Assembly: GCF_001281485.1 (NCBI RefSeq)
Contig: NZ_CP012669.1
Coordinates: 1,116,001-1,180,000 of the forward strand
Source of the DNA: Altererythrobacter epoxidivorans
GTDB lineage: Bacteria; Pseudomonadota; Alphaproteobacteria; Sphingomonadales; Sphingomonadaceae
Direction: 5' to 3'
DNA length: 64,000 nucleotides
Position 1 is the stretch's first letter. Each line of letters opens with the position of its first letter. The position numbers and the translations under genes were made by a program. A model generated the notes under the pieces. It ran no database searches, was not told where the DNA came from, and worked only from the letters and a program-made list of their open reading frames with translations. Below are positions 1 to 9,078 of this stretch, in pieces.

Positions 1-134
1 AGGTCGTCGAGAAGCTCAAGGCGCACAAGCTGACCTTCCGCAATGTGCCACGCGATGCCGAACCTGCCGACGGCACATGCATTTTCACCGGGGAACCGGC
101 GGTCGAACGTATCCTTGTCGCCAAGGCATATTGA
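1..134 (+). CDS. proS: Probable prolyl-tRNA synthetase, C-terminal end (partial)
   Basis: Only the last 43 codons are in the window; reading begins at base 3 and ends at TGA 132-134. The visible tail contains CIFTGEPAVERILVAKAY, which resembles the C-terminal end of class II prolyl-tRNA synthetases (a C-x-x-T-G-x-P-A segment ending in AK-aromatic). If so, the enzyme charges tRNA-Pro in the cytoplasm. The stop lies 32 nt before rnr on the same strand, so the two may be co-transcribed. The assignment rests on a short tail and another tRNA synthetase is possible. Confidence 0.5.
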   Translation, partial: VVEKLKAHKLTFRNVPRDAEPADGTCIFTGEPAVERILVAKAY

Positions 135-166
135 TCGCGGGGTCCCTCGTCACGATATGAGGGGCC

Positions 167-2491
167 ATGAATAAAAATAAGAAACAGCCTCGGCGGCCTG
201 AGGGCATGCCGAGCAAGGAACAAATCCTCGAATTCATCCAGACCTCCAACACCCCTGCCGGCAAGCGAGAAATCGCCAAGGCCTTTGGGTTGAAGGGGCA
301 GGAAAAGATCACCCTCAAGCGCGTGCTGAAGGACATGGCCGAAGAAGGCCTGATCGACGGCAAGAAGACCGCCTATCATCGCATGGGCGGGGTACCCAAG
401 GTCACCGTGCTCCGCATTGTCGAGATCGACGATGGCGACGTTATCGCCATTCCGGACAATTGGTCGGACGATGCGCCGGACAAGCCGCCGCGTCTCGTGA
501 TGAAGGAAATGAAGGGCAAGGGCGGCAAGTCCGGGCCAGCGCTGAAACGCGGGGACCGCGTCCTTTCCCGCACCGAAGAAACCGAACGCGGATGGATCGC
601 CCATCCGATGAAGAAGCTCCCCGCCCGCACAGAAGGGCTGATGGGGGTCGTCGAACTGGATGGCAGTGGCAAGGCCTGGCTTGCGCCGGTCGACAAGCGC
701 ATCCGCAATTCTTCGCCCGTGTCCGATCTCGGCGGGGCAGAGGCCGGCCAGCTCGTCATCGCAGAGCGCACCGGTAAGTCGGAACGCAGCGGCGTGCGGG
801 TGACGGAAGTCGTCGGTGATCCGCTCGCTCCGCGCAGTTTCAGCCTGATCGCCATTGCCAAGCACGGCATTCCGCACATCTTCCCCGACGAAACGCTGGC
901 AGAGGCAAAGCGTGCAGCGAACCTTCCTCTCAGCGAGAAACACCGCGAGGACCTTCGCGATGTGCCGATCGTTGCGATCGATCCGGCCGATGCCCGCGAT
1001 CATGACGATGCCATCTGGGCCTCACCCGCCGATGACGGCGGTTACGAGGCGATCATCGCCATTGCCGATGTCAGCTATTACGTCCGTCCCGGCGGGGCAC
1101 TCGACCGCGAGGCCCGCAAGCGCGGCAATTCGGTCTATTTCCCGGACCGCGTCGTTCCGATGCTGCCGGAGGTCCTGTCTGCCGACGTCTGCTCGCTCAA
1201 ACAGGGCGAGGATCGCGCCGCGATGGCATGCCACATCAGGATCTCGCCGGAAGGGAAGGTAACCTCCTGGCGCTTCACCCGCGCCATCGTCCGCATTGCC
1301 CACAACATCGCGTACGAGGATGCGCAGGCCCAGATCGATGACGGTTCGGCGCCAGAATATCTCGTGAACCTCTGGGGTGCATGGAAGCTGCTGTCGGCAG
1401 CGCGTGAGGCGCGAGACCCGCTCGAGCTCGAATTGCCCGAACGCCGCGTCATCCTCGACGAGAAGGGACAGATTGCCGAAATCGCCGTGCGCGAACGGCT
1501 CGATGCCCACCGCGTAGTCGAGGATTTCATGATTGCGGCCAATGTCGCTGCGGCGAAGGCCTTGGAGGCCAAAACGGCGCCGGTCGTCTATCGCGTGCAC
1601 GAACCGCCAAGCCGCGAGAAGCTGATCGCGCTTCGCGAATATCTCGGCACGCTCGGCCGCAAGCTGGCGCTGGGCCAGGTCGTTACGCCAAGCCTGTTCA
1701 ACCGCATGCTGAAGGACGTGACCGACGAAGCCGAGAAGGCGCAGGTGATGGAGGCCGTTCTCCGCACCCAGATGCAGGCTTATTACGGGCCCACGAACGC
1801 AGGCCACTTCGGCCTCGCACTCGGGAGCTATGCGCACTTCACCTCGCCGATCCGCCGCTATTCCGACCTTCTGGTGCACCGCGCGCTGGTCGACGCCTAC
1901 AAGCTGGAACAACCCAAGGCGCCATCTGGCATCCCCGAAACGACCGGGCTTTCGGACCGCGACAGGCAGTCACTGCAGCAGGTAGCCGATGCGATCAGCC
2001 AAGCCGAACGGCGCGCGATGGAGGCGGAACGCGATACGATCGACCGCTATGTTGCCGCCTGGCTTTCGGGCCGTGTGGGCGAGACATTCGACACCCGCAT
2101 CACCGGGGTCCAGAGCTTCGGCTTCTTCGCCACCATCGTCGGCCTTGGCGGCGACGGGCTCGTCCCGGTCTCGACGCTTGGGCGCGAACATTTTCGCTAT
2201 GATGAGGCGGCGCAGGCGCTGGTCGGATCCGAAAGCGGCACCCGCTATGCTTCGGGCGATCGTCTGAAGCTGGAGCTGGCCGAAGCTAACCCGCTCACCG
2301 GCGCGCTAAAGTTCGAAGTTCCCGGCAGCGATGGCGGCGGGATCGAGCGACGGGGCAACCGGCCACCGCCGCGCAACAAGCCGACACGCGGCGGTCCCAA
2401 GAAGGGGAAGGGTGCACCGCGCCAGTCCCACGACCAGGGCAAGCGCGGGCGCCCCGGCAACATTCGCCACCAGGGACGCAAGAAACGCTGA
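167..2491 (+). CDS. rnr: Ribonuclease R (3'-5' exoribonuclease)
   Basis: 774-residue RNase II/RNB-family exoribonuclease that degrades structured RNA from the 3' end. An N-terminal winged-helix segment (about 15-75) is followed by cold-shock-like OB folds. The RNB catalytic domain carries the metal-binding cluster IDPADARDHDDAIWA at about residue 272. A C-terminal S1 domain lies at about 640-680 (FDTRITGVQSFGFFATIVGL). The last 40 residues form a very basic Lys/Arg/Gly tail, as usual for RNase R and unlike RNase II. Start ATG 167 gives MNKNKKQPRRPEG and full family length. It follows the probable proS by a short gap; the gene downstream is on the other strand and converges. Confidence 0.96.
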   Translation: MNKNKKQPRRPEGMPSKEQILEFIQTSNTPAGKREIAKAFGLKGQEKITLKRVLKDMAEEGLIDGKKTAYHRMGGVPKVTVLRIVEIDDGDVIAIPDNWSDDAPDKPPRLVMKEMKGKGGKSGPALKRGDRVLSRTEETERGWIAHPMKKLPARTEGLMGVVELDGSGKAWLAPVDKRIRNSSPVSDLGGAEAGQLVIAERTGKSERSGVRVTEVVGDPLAPRSFSLIAIAKHGIPHIFPDETLAEAKRAANLPLSEKHREDLRDVPIVAIDPADARDHDDAIWASPADDGGYEAIIAIADVSYYVRPGGALDREARKRGNSVYFPDRVVPMLPEVLSADVCSLKQGEDRAAMACHIRISPEGKVTSWRFTRAIVRIAHNIAYEDAQAQIDDGSAPEYLVNLWGAWKLLSAAREARDPLELELPERRVILDEKGQIAEIAVRERLDAHRVVEDFMIAANVAAAKALEAKTAPVVYRVHEPPSREKLIALREYLGTLGRKLALGQVVTPSLFNRMLKDVTDEAEKAQVMEAVLRTQMQAYYGPTNAGHFGLALGSYAHFTSPIRRYSDLLVHRALVDAYKLEQPKAPSGIPETTGLSDRDRQSLQQVADAISQAERRAMEAERDTIDRYVAAWLSGRVGETFDTRITGVQSFGFFATIVGLGGDGLVPVSTLGREHFRYDEAAQALVGSESGTRYASGDRLKLELAEANPLTGALKFEVPGSDGGGIERRGNRPPPRNKPTRGGPKKGKGAPRQSHDQGKRGRPGNIRHQGRKKR

Positions 2492-2504
2492 CGCGGCAGC
2501 AGCG

Positions 2505-2951
2505 TCAGATCTTGTCTTCGGTTTCCTCGTATCCCTCGGGAATGATGTAGAGCGGGCAGGGCAGCGTGCCTGCGTGCGCGGAGAAGTGCGATACCAGCGG
2601 TCCCGGCGCGCCGCCCGACGCGGCCCCCAGGACCAGCGCGGCCACTTCGTTGTGTTCGTCGAGGAATTCCTGGATCAGCCTCTGGCCGGTGCCGACGCGG
2701 ACCGAGATCGCCGGCATGATGCCGGATTCGCTCAGCAAATTGCCCGCGGCCCCATGCGCCAGCATTTCGGCGCGGTCGCGTGCCTCCTGCTCTATCGTCG
2801 CCTGAACACCGCCGAATGCGCTGACATTCTGCTGCGGGACGAGGGCAAGGATATGCACCGCCCCGTCGACGGCCGCAGCGCGATGCGCGGCGAAACGCAT
2901 GGCGGCGCTTGCCTCCTGCGTGTTGTCCATGATCACCAAGAATGTACGCAT
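2505..2951 (-). CDS. Universal stress protein (UspA family)
   Basis: 148-residue single-domain Usp-fold protein, probably cytoplasmic. The start MRTFLVIMDN at 2951 gives the typical beta-1 strand with the D of the nucleotide-binding loop at residue 9. Residues 106-125 hold a G-rich segment (LVLGAASGGAPGPLVSHFSA) at the position of the family G-2x-G-9x-G-S/T ATP-binding motif, but imperfectly matched. The frame stays open upstream of 2951, but only this start gives family length and a proper N-terminus. It converges on rnr, with only 13 nt between the stops, and is divergent from pdhC (124-nt gap). The physiological role cannot be read from sequence. Confidence 0.85.
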   Translation of the reverse strand: MRTFLVIMDNTQEASAAMRFAAHRAAAVDGAVHILALVPQQNVSAFGGVQATIEQEARDRAEMLAHGAAGNLLSESGIMPAISVRVGTGQRLIQEFLDEHNEVAALVLGAASGGAPGPLVSHFSAHAGTLPCPLYIIPEGYEETEDKI

Positions 2952-3074
2952 CTGACCCCTCGAATTGCTCGCACGGTATCTGCTGAAAACGTATTCTTCG
3001 CAAGAACCTTGCTCGTTGCGCGCTAATTCGCCAGAGACTTGCCGTAACGTAAGTTTGAAGGAACTACCTGCTCG

Positions 3075-4373
3075 ATGCCGATCGAAATCAAGATGCCTGC
3101 GCTTTCCCCGACGATGGAAGAAGGGACGCTCGCCCGCTGGCTTGTGAAGGTCGGCGACACGGTGAATTCGGGCGACGTCATGGCCGAGATCGAGACGGAC
3201 AAGGCGACGATGGAATTCGAAGCGGTGGATGAAGGCGTCATTGCCTCGATCGCCGTCGAAGAGGGGACCGAGAACGTCAAGGTCGGCACTGTCATCGCGG
3301 TGCTTGCAGAGGATGGCGAAGCCGTCGGTTCGGCTGCGAGCGCACCCAAGAGCGAAAGCAAGCCGGCGGAACCTGCCGCTGAAAAGGAAACGGCTCCGGC
3401 CCAAGCGCCCGCGCCAGCACCCGCCGCTTCATCCGCTCCTGCACCGGCTCCAACTCCGAAACCTTCGGGCGACCGGGTCATCGCGTCGCCGCTCGCGAAG
3501 CGCATTGCCGAGCAGAAGGGTATCGACCTGTCGGGTCTCACCGGTTCGGGGCCCAATGGCCGTATCGTCAAGGCAGACGTAGAGGGCGCGAAGCCAGGCG
3601 CATCTCCTGCGAAGGTCGAAGCTGCGGCACCGGCGCCAACGGCTGTTCCTACAAAGCCAGCAACGCTCGGCGGCGATCTCGATGCGCCTTACGAAGCGCA
3701 GAAGCTCAACAATGTCCGCAAGGTCATTGCGAAGCGCCTGACCGAAGCGAAGCAGACGATCCCGCACATCTACCTCACCGTGGACGTGCGCCTCGATGCG
3801 CTGCTCAAGCTGCGCGGCGAACTCAACAAGAGCCTCGAGGCGGACGGCGTGAAACTGTCGGTCAACGACCTGCTGATCAAGGCGCTCGCTCGTGCGCTCC
3901 AGCGCGTGCCGAAGTGCAACGTCAGCTTCCAGGGCGACGAGCTGTTCCAGTATGCCCGCGAGGATATCTCGGTCGCCGTGGCCGCGCCTTCGGGCCTCAT
4001 CACCCCGATCATCCGAGACGCGGGCCGCAAGGGCCTCGCGCAGATCAGCACCGAGATGAAGGAGCTGGCGGGCAAGGCCAAGGACGGAAAACTGCAGCCG
4101 CATGAATTCCAGGGCGGTACCGCGAGCCTCTCCAACCTCGGCATGTTCGGCACCAAGCAGTTCGATGCTGTGATCAACCCGCCGCAGGCGATGATCCTCG
4201 CGGTCGGCGCGGGCGAACAGCGTCCGTGGGTGATCGACGGCGCATTGGGCGTCGCTACGGTGATGAGCGCCACGGGCAGCTTCGACCACCGCGCCATCGA
4301 CGGTGCGGACGGGGCGGCGCTGATGCAGGCTTTCCAGCAGCTGGTCGAGAACCCGATGGGGCTGCTGGTTTGA
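3075..4373 (+). CDS. pdhC: Pyruvate dehydrogenase E2, dihydrolipoyl acetyltransferase
   Basis: 432-residue E2 core enzyme that moves the acetyl group from lipoamide to CoA. An N-terminal lipoyl domain (1-77) has the lipoylated lysine K43 in [11 protein letters not shown]. An Ala/Pro linker follows at about 85-130, then a peripheral-subunit-binding domain (about 135-170, [20 protein letters not shown]). The acyltransferase domain (about 205-432) ends with the active-site motif [11 protein letters not shown] (H405, D409). One lipoyl domain is typical of alphaproteobacterial E2. The partner E3 gene lpd lies 1.3 kb downstream, while E1-alpha and E1-beta are near 43-45.6 kb. The neighbouring small gene starts inside the stop codon. 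Confidence 0.96.
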   Translation: MPIEIKMPALSPTMEEGTLARWLVKVGDTVNSGDVMAEIETDKATMEFEAVDEGVIASIAVEEGTENVKVGTVIAVLAEDGEAVGSAASAPKSESKPAEPAAEKETAPAQAPAPAPAASSAPAPAPTPKPSGDRVIASPLAKRIAEQKGIDLSGLTGSGPNGRIVKADVEGAKPGASPAKVEAAAPAPTAVPTKPATLGGDLDAPYEAQKLNNVRKVIAKRLTEAKQTIPHIYLTVDVRLDALLKLRGELNKSLEADGVKLSVNDLLIKALARALQRVPKCNVSFQGDELFQYAREDISVAVAAPSGLITPIIRDAGRKGLAQISTEMKELAGKAKDGKLQPHEFQGGTASLSNLGMFGTKQFDAVINPPQAMILAVGAGEQRPWVIDGALGVATVMSATGSFDHRAIDGADGAALMQAFQQLVENPMGLLV

Positions 4374-4786
4374 GCCAGTATCGTCCTGTCGGAGTTTTTC
4401 TAGTTTGCCTTTTGGCAGCGAATTTCACAGCACTTGCAGCCTTTTTCATGCCCTTTCTGTTTGACGACATCGCGCGAGCGACCGTCAGCGAACTCATTTC
4501 AGGCATGATGTTTTTATCGATTTTTAGTTTGCCGATTACCCTCGTGGGAGGGCTGACATTCGGCTTGGGATTTTTGGCTCTGGCCCGCCGTTTTGACATT
4601 GCTCGATCCGTGGCTGCAATGACCGGTGTCGGCGCTGTAGCAGGCGCATTATATGCCCTTTCGGTCATGGTATTGCTGGGCGGATTGAGAGAGTCTTTTT
4701 TCGTGACGTGCTGTGCTGGACTAGTCGGGGGCGTAGTAGCCGCCATCACATGGACTGTGATGCAGGAACGCCATGCCAATGCCTGA
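4370..4786 (+). CDS. Small integral membrane protein of unknown function
   Basis: The reading frame is open from within pdhC. The most likely start is TTG 4370, which overlaps the pdhC stop as TTGA and suggests translational coupling. This gives 138 residues with about four hydrophobic segments (near 7-28, 41-62, 75-98 and 108-128) and few charges, so an inner-membrane protein is expected. I recognise no family. Base composition and codon use are clearly more AT-rich than in pdhC or the next gene (TTT, TTA and AGT codons are frequent). Its end overlaps the thioesterase start by 14 nt. The start codon is an inference. Confidence 0.6.
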   Translation: MSQYRPVGVFLVCLLAANFTALAAFFMPFLFDDIARATVSELISGMMFLSIFSLPITLVGGLTFGLGFLALARRFDIARSVAAMTGVGAVAGALYALSVMVLLGGLRESFFVTCCAGLVGGVVAAITWTVMQERHANA

Positions 4787-5156
4787 CCGCTCCCCCCTCA
4801 TCCGCGTCACGGCCATGCCGACCGACCTCAACCCCTATGGCGGGGTGTTCGGCGGGTGGCTGATGAGCCAGATGGCGCTCGGCGCCGGTTCGCTCGCGAG
4901 CCGCGAGGGAAAGGGCAAGGCGGTGGTCGTCTCTGCCACGGATTTCGCATTTCCCGGCGCGATGCAGGTAGGCGACGAGCTCTCGGTCTATTGCGAGATC
5001 GCGGCGAGGGGCAACACCTCGCTCTCCATCACCGCCGAAGCCATCGCCCGAGAGCGTAACGGCGAAGCCGAGACCAAGGTGGCGCAGGGCACATTCAAAT
5101 TCGTGCTGCTGGACGAGAATAACCGTCCGCGTGCGGTGTCGCAGGCATTGGCGTGA
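4773..5156 (+). CDS. Acyl-CoA thioesterase, hotdog fold (YciA/BACH type)
   Basis: 127-residue single hotdog domain that should hydrolyse acyl-CoA to free acid and CoA in the cytoplasm. NPYGGVFGGWLMSQMA fits the G-G-W/L-hydrophobic helix region of YciA/acyl-CoA hydrolase proteins. The next strand includes VVVSATDFAFPGAMQVGDEL, with the D/F-x-x-P/M-x-x-G-D/E pattern of that family. Its place between pdhC and lpd suggests a link to acetyl-CoA or CoA balance, but substrate preference cannot be told. Start ATG 4773 gives full family length. The stop overlaps the next small gene as in GTGATAG. Confidence 0.82.
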   Translation: MPMPDRSPLIRVTAMPTDLNPYGGVFGGWLMSQMALGAGSLASREGKGKAVVVSATDFAFPGAMQVGDELSVYCEIAARGNTSLSITAEAIARERNGEAETKVAQGTFKFVLLDENNRPRAVSQALA

Positions 5157-5503
5157 TAGAGGAAGAGAGCCGTGGCCCTTTCTGGGCAAGCGATGTTGCG
5201 CGGAAGGTCACAATTGGCCTTTTGGTGTTTCAACTCGCAGGCTGCGGCGTGGATCTGACGACATCTCAAACAAGCCTGATCTCAATTGTCTGCTTGGCGA
5301 CCTTTCCTGACAATCCAGCCTTGGAGCGGGTTGGACTACTCATTTGGCTGACGCTGTCGCTTTCATGGATCGTAGGGTTTGTTGCGGTCTGGAGAGAGGC
5401 TATCAGACCGATTTATTGGTTACTCCTGATCGCGATTCCGATCGGCTTCGTCTCCCAGCAAGTTCTGCTTGAGAATAAAACGCTACACTGTGATGGGCCG
5501 TGA
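5153..5503 (+). CDS. Small membrane protein of unknown function
   Basis: 116 residues, starting with GTG 5153 that overlaps the thioesterase stop by 4 nt. Hydrophobic segments lie at about 18-32, 39-52, 59-80 and 86-102, so a small multi-pass inner-membrane protein is likely. The C-terminus is short and polar. Composition is again more AT-rich than the adjoining metabolic genes, like the membrane gene at 4370. No family recognised. It is the last gene before a hairpin-plus-T-run terminator at 5579-5609. Confidence 0.6.
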   Translation: MIEEESRGPFWASDVARKVTIGLLVFQLAGCGVDLTTSQTSLISIVCLATFPDNPALERVGLLIWLTLSLSWIVGFVAVWREAIRPIYWLLLIAIPIGFVSQQVLLENKTLHCDGP

Positions 5504-5578
5504 TCGGTGTCCTACTCCCCCTCACTTGTGGCAAGCTGATCACATGATCCGCCGCATATTGACCCGCGAATACCTATT

Positions 5579-5609
5579 CCGCTTTCCCTTGCGAGAGCGG
5601 CCTGTTTTT
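5579..5609 (+). terminator. Rho-independent terminator after the pdhC transcript
   Basis: CCGCTTTC (5579-5586) pairs with GAGAGCGG (5593-5600), with one T-G pair and a 6-nt loop, and is followed by CCTGTTTTT. It would end transcription from pdhC and the three small genes, so lpd should have its own promoter between 5601 and 5668. Confidence 0.6.
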
Positions 5610-5652
5610 GAAGTCATGGACAGTGTTCCATGTGTTCCATCGGTTCAGATTT
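5601..5652 (+). repeat. Shared upstream element, copy A (before lpd)
   Basis: A core of 25 bp (5616-5640) reads ATGGACA then GTGTTCCATGTGTTCCAT, a tandem direct repeat of the 9-mer GTGTTCCAT. The same core with one change occurs at 63138-63162, before moaC. Flanking bases also match at equal distance: CCWGTTTT 15 nt upstream, and GATTT 8 nt downstream. The lpd start is 28 nt after the core. Likely a promoter/operator or a small dispersed repeat. Confidence 0.65.
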
Positions 5653-5668
5653 AAGAGGTTCAAACTGA

Positions 5669-7081
5669 ATGTCCGACCAGTATGACGTCATCGTTCTCGG
5701 CTCCGGACCCGGCGGTTATGTCGCGGCGATCCGCTGCGCGCAGCTGGGCCTGAAGACCGCCATCGTCGAACGCGAACTGCTTGGCGGCATCTGTTTGAAC
5801 TGGGGCTGCATTCCGACCAAGGCGCTGCTGCGTAGCGCCGAGATCCTTCACTACGCCCAGCACGCGAGTGATTATGGACTGAAGATCGCGGGCAAGATCG
5901 AGGCGGACCTCGAAGCTGTGGTGAAGCGCAGCCGCGGCGTTGCCAAGCAGCTGAACCAGGGCGTCACGCACCTCATGAAGAAGAACAAGATCACCGTGCA
6001 CATGGGTACGGGCACGCTGACCGGGCCGACCAGCCTGACCGTGAAGTCGGACAAGGGCGAGGAGAAGCTCACCGCCAAACACGTGATCGTCGCCACCGGC
6101 GCGCGCGCCCGCAACCTGCCGTTCGCCCCTGCCGACGGCAAGCGCGTGTGGACCTATCGCCATGCGATGACGCCCAGCGAAATGCCCAAGAAGCTGCTCG
6201 TGATAGGATCGGGCGCCATCGGGATCGAGTTTGCCAGCTTCTACAACGACATGGGCTGCGATGTGACCGTGGTCGAAATGCTCGACCGGATCGTGCCGGT
6301 TGAGGACAAGGACGTCTCCGTCTTCCTCGAGAAGAGCCTGACGAAGCAAGGCATGACGATCATGACCGGTGCGGGTGTCGAAGACATCAAGGTCACTGGC
6401 AGCGGCGTGAAGGCCAAGATCAAGGACAAGTCCGGCAAGGTCTCCGAAACCGAATTCAGCCACTGCATCACTGCCATCGGCATCGTGCCGAATACAGAGA
6501 ACGTGGGCTTGGAAAAGCTGGCCGAAATGGACCGCGGCTTCATCCAGATCGATCCCTATGGTCGCACGAAGTCGAAGGGCCTGTGGGCCATCGGTGACTG
6601 CACGCCGGGACCCTGGCTGGCGCACAAGGCGAGCCATGAGGGCGTCACCACCGCCGAAGCGATCGCGAAGGAGCTGGGCAACAAGGACGTCCACCCGCAC
6701 CCGCTGGATCGCGGCAACATCCCGGGCTGCACCTATTGCCACCCGCAGATCGCCAGCGTCGGCCTGACCGAGGCAAAGGCGAAGGAAGCTGGCTACGAGG
6801 TCAAGGCGGGCACGTTCCCATTCATCGGCAATGGCAAGGCCATCGCGCTGGGCGAGGCGGAAGGCTTCGTGAAGACCGTGTTCGATGCCAAGACCGGCGA
6901 ACTCTTGGGCGCGCATATGGTCGGCGCGGAAGTGACAGAGATGATCCAGGGCTTCGTCGTCGGCAAGACGCTGGAGACGACCGAGGCGGAACTGATGAAC
7001 ACCGTGTTCCCGCACCCGACGATCTCGGAATCGATGCACGAAAGCGTCCTTGCTAGCTACGGGCGCGCGCTCCATATCTGA
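5669..7081 (+). CDS. lpd: Dihydrolipoamide dehydrogenase (E3)
   Basis: 470-residue FAD- and NAD-dependent flavoprotein disulfide reductase that reoxidises dihydrolipoamide in the PDH complex and related complexes. The N-terminal FAD motif is VLGSGPGGYVAA. The redox disulfide is C42/C47 in GGICLNWGCIPTK. The NAD-binding motif LVIGSGAIGIEFASF lies near 178-192. The catalytic H449/E454 pair is in HPTISESMHE near the end. Length is standard. It is preceded by a terminator and by the repeated element at 5601-5652, so it is probably transcribed separately from pdhC. The antiporter gene follows after 28 nt. Confidence 0.96.
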   Translation: MSDQYDVIVLGSGPGGYVAAIRCAQLGLKTAIVERELLGGICLNWGCIPTKALLRSAEILHYAQHASDYGLKIAGKIEADLEAVVKRSRGVAKQLNQGVTHLMKKNKITVHMGTGTLTGPTSLTVKSDKGEEKLTAKHVIVATGARARNLPFAPADGKRVWTYRHAMTPSEMPKKLLVIGSGAIGIEFASFYNDMGCDVTVVEMLDRIVPVEDKDVSVFLEKSLTKQGMTIMTGAGVEDIKVTGSGVKAKIKDKSGKVSETEFSHCITAIGIVPNTENVGLEKLAEMDRGFIQIDPYGRTKSKGLWAIGDCTPGPWLAHKASHEGVTTAEAIAKELGNKDVHPHPLDRGNIPGCTYCHPQIASVGLTEAKAKEAGYEVKAGTFPFIGNGKAIALGEAEGFVKTVFDAKTGELLGAHMVGAEVTEMIQGFVVGKTLETTEAELMNTVFPHPTISESMHESVLASYGRALHI

Positions 7082-7109
7082 CATTCGCTGCTGACAGGGG
7101 GAGGGCGAG

Positions 7110-8972
7110 TTGACCGGTTTCCTGATACTCGCTTTCGTGATCCTCGTCGCAGGGGTGCTTGCGGTTCCTGTAGCGACCAGGCTCGGTCTAGGGTCGGTGC
7201 TCGGCTATTTGCTGGCAGGCATGGCGATCAGTCCACTGCTCTCCGCACTGGGGGTCGATGTCGAGGCGCTGCAGGTCTTTGCCGAATTCGGCGTCGTGAT
7301 GATGCTGTTCATCGTCGGGCTCGAACTGGAACCCAAGCGGCTGTGGGCGATGCGCGGCAAACTGCTGGGCCTCGGCGGCAGTCAGATAGTGCTCACAACG
7401 CTGGCGATCGCGGGCATTGCCCTGCTCGACCACCAGCCTTGGCAGACGGCGCTTGCGATCGGCATGGTCCTCGCACTTTCCTCAACCGCCATCATCATCC
7501 AGTCGCTTACCGAAAAGGGACTGCTCAGGAGCGAGGGCGGCGAAGCCAGCTTTTCCGTCCTGTTGATGCAGGACGTGGCGGTCATCCCGATCCTTGCCAT
7601 CGTCCCGCTGCTCGCCATGCCCGAGCTCGCCAGCGTAGCCGCGCATTCTGGGGGCGAGGGGGCGCATGGAGGCGGACTGGATCTGACAGAGAACATGAGC
7701 GGGTGGGGTGCGGCAATCGCACGTATCGCGGCAGTCGGGGCGGTGCTGTTCTTCGGTGCCTATGTGACCCGCCCGCTGTTCCGCTTCATCGCCGGGACGA
7801 ACTTGCGCGAACTGTTCACCGCGGCCGGCCTTCTGGTCGTAATCGGCATCGCCTTGTTGATGACATTGGTGGGCCTCTCACCGGCGCTCGGCACGTTCAT
7901 CGCAGGCGTCGTCCTCGCCACCAGCGAGTACAGGCACGAGCTCGAGAGCGACATAAACCCGTTCAAGGGACTGCTGCTCGGCTTGTTCTTCATCACGGTA
8001 GGCGCTGGTATCGATTTCGGCCTTGCGTCCGAGATGATCGGCGATGTCCTGTTCTGGGCGTTTGTGACGATTGCGACGAAATTCGTCGTGCTCTTCACGA
8101 TCGGTTGGCTTTATGGGCTGCGCAAGCAATCACTGTGGCTGTTTGCACTCAGCCTGCCGCAAGCGGGCGAGTTTGCCTTCGTCCTGATCAGCTTTGCCGT
8201 CGCCAATGCCGTCTTCGGTCGCGATCTTGCCGACCTGCTGCTGTTGATCGTCGCGCTGACCATGCTGGTCACTCCGCTGCTGTTCATCCTCTACGACAAG
8301 GTCGTCGAGCGCATTTATTGCGGGGCGACAGAGCGCGAACCTGACGCCATCGACGAAAAGAACGACATCATCCTGGCAGGACGCGGCCGGGTCGGCGGGC
8401 TGATCGACAGGATCCTGGACGCGGCAGGGTACAAGGCGACAGTCATCGATTACGATTCCAGCCATCTCGAAATCCTCAAGAAGTTCGGCGTGAAAAGCTA
8501 TTTCGGCGACGCGACAAGGCCTGACCTGCTCGAGAGCGCAGGCATAGCGAACGCCAAACTGCTGGTCGTTGCGCTCGACGAGAAAGAGCAGATCGACAAG
8601 CTGGTCGGTTATGCCAGCAAGACGTACCCCGATCTTCATGTGACGGCCCGCGCGATCGACCGCGATCACGTTTACAAACTCTGGTCACTGGGGTGCCGCG
8701 ATATCATCCGCGAGACCTATGATGGTTCGATGCGGATGGGGCGTTCCGCGCTCGAAGCACTTGGCCACGACCGGCAAGAGGCGCAGGCGATGGTCGACGC
8801 GTTCGAGGAAATGGATCGCAGCTCGATGCGCGAAATCGCCGATGCCTATCGGGTCGATACGCCTGCGCACGAAAACGAGGAGCTTCTCGCGAAAATCCGG
8901 GAGCTGCGCTCGGAATGGGACCCCAAGCTGCGGGAGCAGATGGACGAGATCACCAAGCGGCGACGGAGCTGA
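7110..8972 (+). CDS. CPA2-family monovalent cation:proton antiporter with TrkA-N domain (KefB/C-like)
   Basis: 620 residues. The first ~395 are very hydrophobic, with about 12 membrane segments typical of the Na+/H+ exchanger domain, including GLELEPKRLW and the helix with QDVAVIPIL. A cytoplasmic Rossmann RCK/TrkA-N domain begins at about residue 415 (IILAGRGRVGGLIDRIL) and runs to about 530. This is the architecture of glutathione-gated K+ efflux systems KefB/KefC and relatives. Whether K+ or Na+ is carried cannot be told. The start is TTG 7110 after a GGGGGAGGGCGAG purine tract. The downstream tRNA-Ser is on the opposite strand. Confidence 0.88.
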   Translation: MTGFLILAFVILVAGVLAVPVATRLGLGSVLGYLLAGMAISPLLSALGVDVEALQVFAEFGVVMMLFIVGLELEPKRLWAMRGKLLGLGGSQIVLTTLAIAGIALLDHQPWQTALAIGMVLALSSTAIIIQSLTEKGLLRSEGGEASFSVLLMQDVAVIPILAIVPLLAMPELASVAAHSGGEGAHGGGLDLTENMSGWGAAIARIAAVGAVLFFGAYVTRPLFRFIAGTNLRELFTAAGLLVVIGIALLMTLVGLSPALGTFIAGVVLATSEYRHELESDINPFKGLLLGLFFITVGAGIDFGLASEMIGDVLFWAFVTIATKFVVLFTIGWLYGLRKQSLWLFALSLPQAGEFAFVLISFAVANAVFGRDLADLLLLIVALTMLVTPLLFILYDKVVERIYCGATEREPDAIDEKNDIILAGRGRVGGLIDRILDAAGYKATVIDYDSSHLEILKKFGVKSYFGDATRPDLLESAGIANAKLLVVALDEKEQIDKLVGYASKTYPDLHVTARAIDRDHVYKLWSLGCRDIIRETYDGSMRMGRSALEALGHDRQEAQAMVDAFEEMDRSSMREIADAYRVDTPAHENEELLAKIRELRSEWDPKLREQMDEITKRRRS

Positions 8973-8988
8973 TCGAACTGGTGAGAAG

Positions 8989-9078
8989 TGGCGGACAGGG
9001 TGGGATTCGAACCCACGAAGGGCTTGCACCCTTGCCGGTTTTCAAGACCGGTGCATTCAACCGCTCTGCCACCTGTCC
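8989..9078 (-). tRNA. tRNA-Ser (anticodon UGA)
   Basis: On the minus strand the molecule starts GGACAGGTGGCAGAG, with acceptor stem GGACAGG pairing CCTGTCC. It has a G discriminator and a genome-encoded CCA. The anticodon loop CTTGAAA contains TGA. A long variable arm (CAAGGGTGCAAGCCCTTCG) marks a class II tRNA, and the T-loop is GTTCGAATC. Length is 90 nt. Confidence 0.97.

Noticed and set aside
5616..5640. LexA/SOS box in the shared lpd/moaC element
   Set aside because: Alphaproteobacterial SOS boxes are GTTC-N7-GTTC. Here the two GTTC copies are only 5 nt apart, and neither downstream gene is an SOS gene.
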